Of a stretch of DNA of 64,000 bases, positions 36,180 through 47,100 are shown piece after piece. The translations under genes and the position numbers were made by a program. The notes under the pieces are model-generated. The model saw only the letters and a list, made by a program, of their open reading frames with translations. It ran no database searches and had not been told where the DNA came from. The DNA lies in assembly GCF_016808095.1 (NCBI RefSeq), contig NC_068976.1, forward strand, positions 14,781,663 to 14,845,662, written 5' to 3'. Origin of the DNA: Vigna angularis. Lineage: Eukaryota > Streptophyta > Magnoliopsida > Fabales > Fabaceae. Numbering within the stretch: position 1 is the first letter of the stretch; the number at the start of each line of letters is the position of its first letter.

Positions 36180-36859
36180 ATATTCATTAGAGTTGTCAAA
36201 ACAGGTAACCCGACTCGATCTGACCCGATCCATCACAGGTTGATCATTTAGTGAATCAATCCAACCCGGCTCACTTATTAGCAAACTGAAAAAATTCAAA
36301 CTCGGTCCAACCCACCACGGGTTGGTGGGTTAAACGGGTTGACCCACTGATTTAATTTTAAGTTATTTTTAAAATAAAAAAATTATAATTTTTTTAATTC
36401 AAATCTAAATAAACCTCACACTAAAATGATGTTAAACTTCAAAGACAATTCAAAATAAATAAAAAATTATCATACAATCCAAGCGTAATCAAAAAACATG
36501 TACAAAAGACGAACAAATGAGTTTTTAATATTGAGAATTTTTGTATCACTTGTCCATTATAATATTAGAGTCTTGAATAGATAAATCTATAATATTTTTT
36601 TGTCTTGAAACATTTACTTTATCACCATCTACAATATAATAAAATAAATGCTAATTAATAATGTTGAAACACAAAATAATAAATAATTAAATTAAATTAG
36701 GTACCAATCCGGCTCACCACAGGTTCAACCGGTGAGTCGGGTTGAAAACTTACCCGCATAAAAAAAATTACATTTTTTTCAAATCCAATCCAACTCAAAC
36801 CCGTGGTGAGTCGGATTGGTTCGCAGGTTATAATCCATTTTGACAACACTAATATTCAT
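36180..36859. mobile_element. hAT-type non-autonomous element with perfect 8-bp TSD
   Basis: The element is 36,188-36,851 (664 bp). Its ends are TAGAGTTGTCAAAACAGG and the inverse of TAGTGTTGTCAAAATGG, the TAG-G-TGTCAAA type of hAT terminal repeat. It is flanked on both sides by ATATTCAT (36,180-36,187 and 36,852-36,859), an exact 8-bp duplication. Sub-terminal blocks with repeated AACCCG/CGGGTT motifs occur at both ends, as in hAT MITEs that carry transposase-binding motifs. No transposase is encoded. Confidence 0.92.
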
Positions 36860-38186
36860 TAATTAAGAAAATTTAACAATATTACATTAGTTGGGTGTGT
36901 GAGATAAAAAGAATTCATGTCCTCAAGTTGTTATTTAGTCAGCAAAATTTCAATTTTTTGTTAATGATAGTGTCAGGATGCACAGACACTTTAAAATAGT
37001 ATGCTATGTTGATCAACTTCAAACATGTATCCATATTGGGACATCTAACGGACACTTCAAATAGTCCTAGCCAGGTTGCATTTTATAATTTATTTTAATT
37101 TTTAAACTTATAAGTGAATACTACAAATTGGAATTATTATATAATTTGGTGGATTGTAACACATTTTTTTTTAATTTTGTATTGATTTAAGACATTGTAT
37201 TCTTGTCATATTTGGCCCAATGTCTTGTGACATTTGTTATATTGCTGTGTTTGAATTGTATCATATCCGCATCCTGTGTTGTATCTTCATCTCCCCGTAG
37301 TTTCAATAATTTCTTTGACCACAATTTAGAATGCTATTTTTTAGGATGATATCTTCACATTCCATGATAAATAAAAAATCGTTCAATAGCTAATTATATT
37401 GTGATCATATATTTTTTTAAATTAACTTATTAATATATGTTAATATTTTTAAAATAAAATTTTCAAGTAGATGCTAATTTACAGGGTGTAAAAATTCTCT
37501 TTTCTTTTTTCCCTTTTTTACTTTTCAGATTGCTAATTTGAAAGTTCGCTATTCGAATGTAATGTTGCGGATTAGAACAAAAAATAAGTATAGGAAAAAA
37601 TTATTAAAATTCAGAAAACAATAAATTGGATCCAATACAGCACGATAACTAGTTATCAACTTTGGTTAAATGATTTAAATATGATGGAGCAAAAGTTTCT
37701 TTAAATGGCAGCGGTTTGGTTTATGCACAAAACATCAAACAAAGGGAAAAGTACTTGAGACTTGTAAAAATGACTTCATAGAGTGAATATTTAAATAAGA
37801 CTTTGAAATCGTATGTATGCATTGCATTCATGATAAATATTTTTATCTACTTTACCTTTTGCTTTCGCTTTCCATTAAAAAAATTAAACTGAATGACAGT
37901 TTGCAAAATTGAGAACTATCTAGAAATTTTAAATTTTCAAGAGAATTAAAAAATCCACATGTTGTGAAGACTAATTTAAGAGTTTATTAAACTCAAGCTG
38001 GACAAATTGTAGAACAAAAAGGAGAAAGAATCTAGGATCGATATCAACAAAAATTTCACATCAGCATTGTTAGAACTACAACAGGATAATTTACATTCAT
38101 TCGCCTTGAGCATATAAAATATGCCTTCAGCTCCACTACGGGCTAAGCTATATCATTTTACTTTTGATAAAGGATACCTATCAAAA
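36860..38186. other. Spacer with direct repeat copy 2 and the 3' end of the SPOC gene
   Basis: No further IspD exon was found. The stretch contains the second direct-repeat copy (37,296-37,661) and, near 38,040-38,186, the probable 3' UTR of the SPOC-domain gene. Confidence 0.5.
37296..37661 (+). repeat. Direct repeat copy 2 (first copy at 27,885-28,215)
   Basis: It carries the same ordered blocks as copy 1, from CGTAGTTTCAATAATTTCTT to ACTAGTTATCAACT, in the same orientation. It is about 35 bases longer because of an extra AT-rich insertion near 37,415-37,450. Between the two copies lie the MULE, NDUFB3, the IspD exon and the hAT element. Confidence 0.8.
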
Positions 38187-41100
38187 TCATATCCACTCAA
38201 AGTTCGTTTCTTTGGGAAGAACCAAAGCAATGAGACAATCTGAGGGATCAGGTGCAATAGAAAGCAAAGAGCAAGTTTCAAGTGAGTGGGGGAGAATGAA
38301 TAGCAGCCTTGCCCATATGGATTTTGAAGCTGGGATTTTAATAACCCCAGCACAGTCCCTCTGCTTTAAGTATGATATGAAATCCTGAAACTGGTTTTGA
38401 CAAAGGGTCATCAAAAGGAATGGGAATGTTACAGGACAAAGCACAAATTCCAATTCTCACTATAGTAAATTCACGTGACCAAATTTACGTAAAATATAAA
38501 CATCAGAATAATTATGATGTTAAGAGGATTTAAGAAATAGAGCACCATAAGAGGTTATTTAATAACAAATTAAGAAAATATTAAGTACATCTCTGCAAGT
38601 GGTTAAAAGTGAATTACGAAAACATTTATCAAAGGATTGTGAATAGAACTAGAAATTATGAGATAATTTAGTTGCTCCTGGAAATCCCAGTAACAACATA
38701 GACAGGTAAACTAAACCCGCCATAAGATTAAGTGAACGGTTCTGAGAGGGACAGCAACTTGAAATCAGATATAAATGAGGAAAAGAAAAGATACCCTTTT
38801 GAGATCACTAGTGGAAGATGGGATCAGACGGCACACTTCCCTCTGCACCAGAAATCAATACCACAAAGTCAGATTCTGGGAATGATACAGTGATGCACAC
38901 AACCTCTACAATAACAAAGCCTTATCCACTACGTAAGGTCGGTCACATGGATTACACAACATCATTCAGCCTGGTTATGCATGACCGACAACCTCAATCA
39001 AATACTTTAAATAATATTGGATGCTTGTACACATATTATACAACTGTCTCGGTATCAGAACTATGTCTCGTCTACAAATCTCTAAAGTAGCGAATGAATC
39101 AATACCGTAACGTGAATATAACATTTTTGTTCAAATTTGGCTAGGATTAGGCCTTTTCAATCAACTTTTTAAGAGGTAAAAATCCAGCAATAATATGACG
39201 GTAACAAATCAATATGATATCAACCTTACTAAGAAAAATACAGAGAAAAAAATATCAGCAATACATAATTATAGTTATATAAATATGATACATAATTATA
39301 TAAGAATAGTATATAATTATAATTATTATATCATGTAATATTTGCATCTCGACTTTTAAAAAAATTAACATATTTATCATTGCACATATTGTGCCTAAAC
39401 TTGTTTCACTGCCCATATGACAGCAAGACAGCACTCGTACATCTCAAGGCCAGAGAAGAACAAGTAAAACGAAAGACAGTCATTTGGGTGCTGTTACAGA
39501 TTCACTGCTACATCGATCCATGGTATAAATCCCTTAAAGTCTTAAATGAAAGTTGAACTGATAAAATATACCTCTCAACCTTCACTTACACGCTTATTTG
39601 TGGGGTGTTTTTCATGCAAGCCGGTGGTTTTCTGACAAGTAGTGCCGAAGGAAGATGTCAATCCTGCATAAGAGGAAAGGACGACAACACAAGAGACTAA
39701 CTTCTAGACTACTCTTCCCCTGAAGTTGAGGACTAGTGTGAACAGACTCCATAGACACGCTTGTTTTGGGTGGTAACTGTTGATAACCCACATCAACTAT
39801 ATACATAGCTTAAGTAGAACTTGTAAAGGCTTGGGCAGTTCCTATCGCATGGGCTAGAATTAGGTCCAGCAAAAGTCCAAAATGGTAACACACCACACGT
39901 CCTCACTGCTGAATCGCATTGAACAGGACTAGGACACTGAGTTCAGCAATAAGCATTCACTATTTTGGCCGCTAATCTGATCTATCACTATCATTGATCC
40001 AACACTGGACCATACAAACCTCACCAAAATCTACCAGGCCGGCAGCTTTGTCAGTGCAATATAAAAAGAAAATCAATCCTACCTAGATCCATAACTTTCA
40101 TAGTTGAATATCTTTAACCCCAAAACTTTAACGTTCTATGCGCACAATCATGGGAGAGGTCAGTGATGAGATCCCTATGGATATGGTGGAAGTAGCGCTA
40201 AAAGGTTTGACCAGTCCCCATTTCGAGAACTAACTATTTGGATTGAGTTAGGTTTAGACTTAGAAGTACAACATCCCCAAAATTCGGAGATTTGATACCA
40301 ACTTCAAAAAGGTTGCTGAATTTTATTTCTAATTCAGTAATTTACAAATACAGTCCAATCAAAATTGGTCATGGTTATGGAAAAAAAAATAATTATGATA
40401 ATTATACCATGCAACAGGTCCTTATAAATCAAATTTGTAGACAAGAGGAAGCCAGACACGTAACAAAGAAAATAAGATTAACAAGCAAATTAGAAATTAC
40501 AAGGGAAGCTCGATGGAAACCAAAGCATGCTGACAATGTTTGTGCATGCTATAGTATCTTGAGCAATGTAAGCCCAAGAATATAATCAAAGAATCCATCT
40601 AATTTAACAGCCTAAGAAAAAACATCAATTAACAAATTACACACATTCTTGACAAAATGACCATGAGAAGGTTGGAGGGGGAGGGGGAGAGAAGCAGCCA
40701 AAGGATGCGGGAAAACTTACTCTATGAGATGGTGTAGCAGCAAATGTTGATTTTACATGTCTAAGATCCGTGCGTTTTGTCATGTCTAATTTTGTGGGCC
40801 ACCTGCACCAGAGAAAAGCAATATGAATGGACTTCAATTAGAAAAAACAATATTGACAAATAACCAAGCAACAATTAGTGTCTTACTCAGCAGGCTCGGG
40901 TATGGCATTTGAGTATCGGCAAATAGCTGAATCTGCCTTGCACGCATAAATTGTACAGTAATTGACCCCACTTTTACATAGATTCCCCTGCCATTGATAC
41001 TGCAAAGACTGTACAGAACATTCTAAATTGACTGGTTCTTGGACAGGCAGTGGCGGAGGAGGAGGGGGAGGAGGAGAACTAGGCAGTGGAGGAACCAAGG

Positions 41101-44100
41101 GAGGCTGAACCTGGGGTAAAGGTGGTGGAGAAGGAGGAAGTGGAGGTGGCATTTCAGGCTGCGGAGGTGGTAAGGATGATAAAGGTGGTGGTGCAATTGA
41201 TGGAGGCACCTGCTGGTTATAGGGATGCATTGGAGTTCCTTGTATCTGAGCAAGTGGAGTCACTGAAGCAGGAATAAAAGGACTTACAACAGCATTACCA
41301 TGAAAATTATTTGGCATTACTCCTGTGTTGAATTGGTTGACAGGAAAATGATTATTAATTCCCCGATGATCCCATGGACCATTTGGAGGAGCATAAACAG
41401 GGTGAGAAAAAGTAGATGACTGAATTTGCTGCAGTGGTGGGATGGAAGGTCCATGTGCTCCAGAGTGTGAATGTGGAACATTACCTGAGGTAGAAGATTG
41501 AACTCAATGTCAGAAACAGGCACAATTGTTCATCAGAAAGCAACATATGCACCTAAGTTATTTGATTTGTAATTCCATAACCAAGAAAAAACTGTCCTGA
41601 GACAAATAGAATTCATAGAACACTACCTCCTTGATGAGGATCCTGAGACAAATTATCATAACCGTCAGGTTTCCTTGCCCCAACCTCTGACATCTCCCTA
41701 GAACCAGGAAAGTGCCAGTTTGAATGAGGCAGAGGTGCACTCTGTATTCCACTGGTATGATTTTCAGAATTTATTCTGGGGGATACAAGCTCCATAGAAT
41801 TGTTCTCTGGTTTAACTGAAAACGGTGCAGTGTTCTGATGTTCAGGTTTGCTGTATAGAGCAGAGAGAACAAGAACTATGTAAGTTAGAAAACACTAATG
41901 AATTATTCTGAGGACTTACTGAGAGACAATATAATGCTGTTGGACTTCGCAATATTTTTTGGAGGTATTTCACCATGATATGTCTATAAAAAATAAGTTA
42001 GTCTAAATATTATGTTTTTGATCATAAAATTAGAGGGGTTATGTGATGATTTGGTGAGAGGAGTACACCACCCAAAACCAGTACACTTCGATTGCAATGG
42101 CCTAATTTTGATAACATTGTCACACTCCATCTATGTCTCAGCTTGTGTTCTTCCAAAAACTAGTGCATTTTGAGATTTACTTTCAGATTCTATGTTGAGA
42201 CTGATATGTCCCAGTGTCCCAAACAGTGGTGCTACACTAGAGACAAACACGGGGAAAAGCTTGGACTGCCTCTAACAACACCAGTTTTCATAATTTTGGT
42301 ATCACTGTGTCTCATGCCCCAACAACCTATGAGGAAATGAAATTTCACCAGACACGCTAACACTTGCCTCAAAATTATTAGCTTGAACCCAGCATCCTGG
42401 GTGCCATCCCATCTAGTGCTCCCATGCACCCATTTGAGATTGTCCATAATAATGTTTTTGGAATGCATATATTAGGCAATTTACTGTTGAATAGTTAGCT
42501 GTGGTCTTAAAAAAAATCACTCAATAAGCTTATACTGTCAGGCAAAGGCCCAAGATTAGGTTTTATATCTTTAAAACACCATTTCCCGGATTAGTCCTTT
42601 TGGCTTGAAGCTTTAACATGCACACTATTAAGAAAAGCTTGAGACAATGAGAATCAAACCCCTAAACACTTGATAACAAAGGTTGTGTTATCATGCCAAG
42701 AGCCACATTTCATCCCCCCTGTTAGGATATAGGATGATAGAATAGGTGGGTTTAGGAGTTAAGGGTGTGGGGGTGTCGGTTGTTAAAGGGGTAATGGGTC
42801 AGAGCTGATATAAATAGAGCTCTTGTAACTCTGCAGAGGATTATCGAGTATTATTTTGTAAAGTCAGGTTTAGCCTATAGAGAGAGGTTATGCTCTCAAC
42901 CAGGGAGGTTATGCTCCCAACCCCATTCTCTGTAAGTGACAATTCTATTACTGTGAATAAGAGAATCCATTCTATCATCTCTATTATCTGTTGTCAGTGG
43001 GTGTTATTGTTTGGGTTTCATCTCTTTTATCGAGTGTGTTGTTAGGTTCCAAACCCAGGAACCTAATAAATTGGTCCGACCTGCCGGAACCTAACAACAC
43101 ACTCGATAAAAGAGATGAAACCCAAACAATAACACCCACTGACAATAGATAATAGAGATGAAAGAATGGATTCTCTTATTCACAGTAATAGAATTGTCAC
43201 TTTACAGAAAATGGGGTTGGGAGCATAACCTCCCTGGTTGAGAGCATAACCTCTCTCTACAGGATAAACCTGACTTTACAAAATAATACTCGATAATCCT
43301 CTGCAGAGTTACAAGAGCTTATTTATATCAGCTCTGACCCGCTACCCCTTTAACAACCGACACCCCCACATCCTTAACTCCTAAACCCACCTATTCTATC
43401 ATCCTATATCCTAACATTACACCCCCCTGCAGAACAACCTTGTCCTCAAGGTTGGAACCGAAAAACTTGGTCTCTTGGCTCCTCTTCATCATCTTGTTAT
43501 CATCTGAAGAGAATCCACTGGCTACTGCCCACCAATTCAGGTCAGGAGGCTTAGGTGGTGGCAATTCCTCCTCCACTATCTTCCATTGTTCCTCTTTCCT
43601 TCCTATCACCCCCAAATCCCACACCAAGGTCCACGGTTCTACTTCCTTTATTTTTAACAAAGCTTCTGGCTCCCCCCACCTTCTAGCTAGTGTTGGATCC
43701 CCCTGAATACCTTCTTCCCTCCTTGATTGAACACCCTCGTCAATACCGTTCGGTTTCTTCCTATAATGGGCAACACCGTTCGGTTTCGTCCTTTAACGGG
43801 CAACACCGTTCGGTTTCGTCCTTTAATGGTCAATATCGCTCGGTTCCCTATCGAACCGTGCAACTTCATCGCTTTTGGCTGAGTAGGGCCTCAGCCGAGA
43901 GAGTGGACAACTCGGTCTGCTTCAGGTCTAATTCGGTCTCGAATAGCTCGGAAACCTCACCTGGGATATTGCGCTTGACCTCGGACCGCTCGGCAACCCT
44001 CGATCTACCGTTCGGTTCCTTCCCACTATCTTCAACCGTTCGGTCTGTGTTGGTTTTCTTCCTCTGCTCATCCCCCAAGGTCACCTGGTACGGTTGGGTA

Positions 44101-47100
44101 TCCTCCATGGGTAAACCCCGTTCCTCGACCAGTCCCTTGCCTATGAAATTGTGGCTAGCTCCACTGTCGGTCAAAACCATACCCGTTCGGCCCCTATCAA
44201 ACCGTTCGGCTTCATCATTTTTGGCTGAGTGAGGCCTCCAGCCGAGAAAATGGACATCTCCATCTGCTTCCGGTCTACTTCGGTCTCAGCTTCCTCAGTC
44301 TCCACCTCTTCATCCTCCCCCAAAATAACCGTCCCTCGACTCTTTTCTGGCCACTGATGGCTTGGACCGAACGGTCGTCCCGGATTATGGCGATCGGCCT
44401 CTGACCGCTCGGTAACTTTCAATCGGCATGGGTTATAGCAATAGGTCTCGGACAGTGTCACCTCTTCGCTCGGTCGTCCCCAAGACGACTGGTCTTCAAT
44501 CCCGCTCCCGTTCCCGACCTTTTTGCCTCCCTGGAATTCTTCACCATCCTTTGCAATCCGCATCGCCACCATCCCAGTCTGTTTCGATGCCGCCAAACGC
44601 TCAACATAGGTTCCAAACCTTGTCACCAGGGCTTCCTTCAACCCATCCCACGAACGATTCTTGGCTTTCTCCTTCCAGGCTCTGAACCAGTAGCCCGCAC
44701 TACCCTCCATGCTTATGTTCGCAAATCGCACTTTCTCCTCCTGCGCTACTCCTTGAAGCTCGAAAACCCTCTCCGCCCTATTGATCCAGTTTAATGGGTC
44801 CAGCCCTTCGAAAGCGGTTAATTCAACCCTTTTCCGCCATTGATTGTGCACCTCCTGGTGATCGCCACCGTGATCGTGGGTTTGGGTCCCACCGTGATCG
44901 CTACCCACAGTCCCTCCAATATCCTCCTCGCACCGTCGCTGGTTCTCGTTTACGGAAGCCTGTCGCTGGTTCCCGTTTACGGAAGCCTGACTTCCACTTG
45001 ATTGTTCGTCGTTGTTGTGAGCCCGCCCCCATCATCCTCATTATTTCTTGCAAATCTTGGCATATTGCAGCATAATTTTGGCGTAATGCAGCATAATCTT
45101 GGCATATTACTGCATAATCTGGTCGCAGCTCCCCTGTCTACGCCTTCATTCTATCAACTGCAATTTCCTTCACCCTCGCACGATTCCGGCGACGTCTCGA
45201 TCTAGCAGTCCCCTCCCAAGCAGATCCGGCAGGTCGGACCAATTTATTAGGTTCTTGGGTTTGGAACCTAACAACACACTCGATAAAAGAGATGAAACCC
45301 AAACAATAACACCCACTGACAATAGATAATAGAATGGATTCTCTTATTCACAGTAACAGAATTGTCACTTTACAGAGAATGGGGTTGGGAGCATAACCTC
45401 CCTGGTTGAGAGGCTAAACCTGAATTTACAAAATAATACTCGAAAATCCTCTATTTATATCAGCTCTGACCCGCTACCCCTTTAACAATCGACACCCCCA
45501 CACCCTTAACTCCTAAACCCACCTATTCTATCATCCTATATCCTAACACCCCCTAAAAGCTTAAGTTGTTTGGTTAGGTCTCAAGATAAACATTATGGAT
45601 TATTTGACCAAATTTTATATCAATGGGCAAACTGTCCATGTTCAATATTTTTTACTATTATCATTTGAAAGTTCTTAAAATAGTGAGTTAGTTGTAATGA
45701 GAAATAAATAACTATGGAATTTCAAATGTAAAATTCATAAAATACATTTAAGACAGCAAGACAATCTAAACATGCTACTTTGGGGTTTTACATTGTTTTT
45801 CTATAGAGGAAAGGGCCTAGTCGTTAGTAACAACATCGTGCCATATTTAGTATATTTTACACTAGAGTCAAATAAGACTAGCTAATAATCAATTTGGTAC
45901 TTAGAATGTATATATTACATACAATCTCGTGAACAAGTCAAAATGAAAATCCAATTAAAATAATTAAGAAAAAAGAGAACCAGGTGTTCAAATGCAGATT
46001 CTATTGGGTATCTTTTGTTTTGACTTAAGAGAGTATGAGGAAAAAATGCAGTTTGGGGCATATGCTTCCACATGGGAAAATCATCAAAATATGTGTGTAC
46101 ATTATAAAAATGCATCTAGTATACCTGAATTCTATCTGAAAGAACAATCCAGGACAACCACGGAGATTCTTTAGAGTAGAAACTGCTCCATCAATATTAC
46201 TGCATTCGACAAACCAACTGCACCCCATCTGTGTGCTTGCTTGTGTCAACTGCACAATGGATCCAGCGTTTCCAATGGCAAGATTGCAAATGGACATCAA
46301 CTCATCATCTGAAAGGAACATAGAGCTACTACAATGTGGAATAGTTATGCAAAGAGTGCTGGATGGCACCATATCTTCTTCACGCATGGAAGGACAATTA
46401 TTGCCAGTCCTATAATTATCATGGAGACTTTGGTTTTGATTAATATTATACTTTGAGCGCAATGAAGCAAGTAAGTTGGACAAGTGAGACATCCCTGTTC
46501 GACTGCTATCTGCGGGGCTCCCTGGTAGAGTTCGAGCATGTGGAGATCCAGCAGAATTGTTAACTTGAAGGTCAGGATGGGGAGGGGGAGGTACAGGTCT
46601 TCCACCATCCATATAAGCATGCCCAATTCCAACATTAACTGTTCCTGGAGCTGGACCAAAATGCTGGTTGTAGTTACTTCTTTCTCTTCGCAGTTGTCTC
46701 AGATGCAACATGACAGCTGTAGCTTCTTCAGGCGTTTCAAATTCCATAAGTAATGCAAACTCACAGCTAAGATCAATGAATGCAAGAGGACCCTTGTGGA
46801 TCATTTTTCTTGTTTCATGCATGACCTCATCCTTGGCCCATTGACTGGGAATATTTCCAATATAAATATGACAACTAGAGCCAACTGCAACACCGTTCAT
46901 TGCACCCCTAGTTCCAAGTCCTACATCCATGAACTTTACACGGCAAGGGAAACATCCAGGTAAACAGTATCGAGTTTTTATTGCATCAATGATCCTTCTG
47001 TACTCGACTAAGGCAAATCCTTTAACTGGGAAGAAAATAAATTTTTCAATAGGACCAAATCTTTCTAGGTGAAACCTAATATGACTTTCGGGCACATCAG

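Larger units (their letters stand above)
42720..45548 (-). mobile_element. Palindromic LTR retrotransposon (Ty3/gypsy-derived) in SPOC intron 3
   Basis: Read on the minus strand it is: LTR (45,548-45,245), primer binding site, gag, protease, tail, polypurine tract, LTR (43,416-43,088), then an inverted stub made of 16 bases of primer binding site plus a whole LTR (43,087-42,720). Both outer ends are therefore the U3 start (TGTTAGGATATAGG at left, its inverse at right), and both are followed outside by CCCCC, fitting one integration with a 5-bp duplication. Reverse transcriptase, RNase H and integrase are missing, so it depended on other elements. It lies in the 4.3-kb intron 3 of the SPOC gene, in the same transcriptional direction as the gene except for the stub. 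Confidence 0.82.

Noticed and set aside
40292..40585. 97-codon plus-strand frame inside SPOC intron 6
   Set aside because: It is antisense to the gene, low in coding character, and lies wholly in an intron between two confirmed exons.
43690..44232. 180-codon plus-strand frame with repeated Arg-Ser-Val-Ser
   Set aside because: It is antisense to the gag/protease region and reflects the 30-bp repeats.
46025..46124. Extension of SPOC exon 3 frame to a stop at 46,025
   Set aside because: A good donor at 46,124 and an exact frame match with exon 4 (41,850) show that this is intron read-through.
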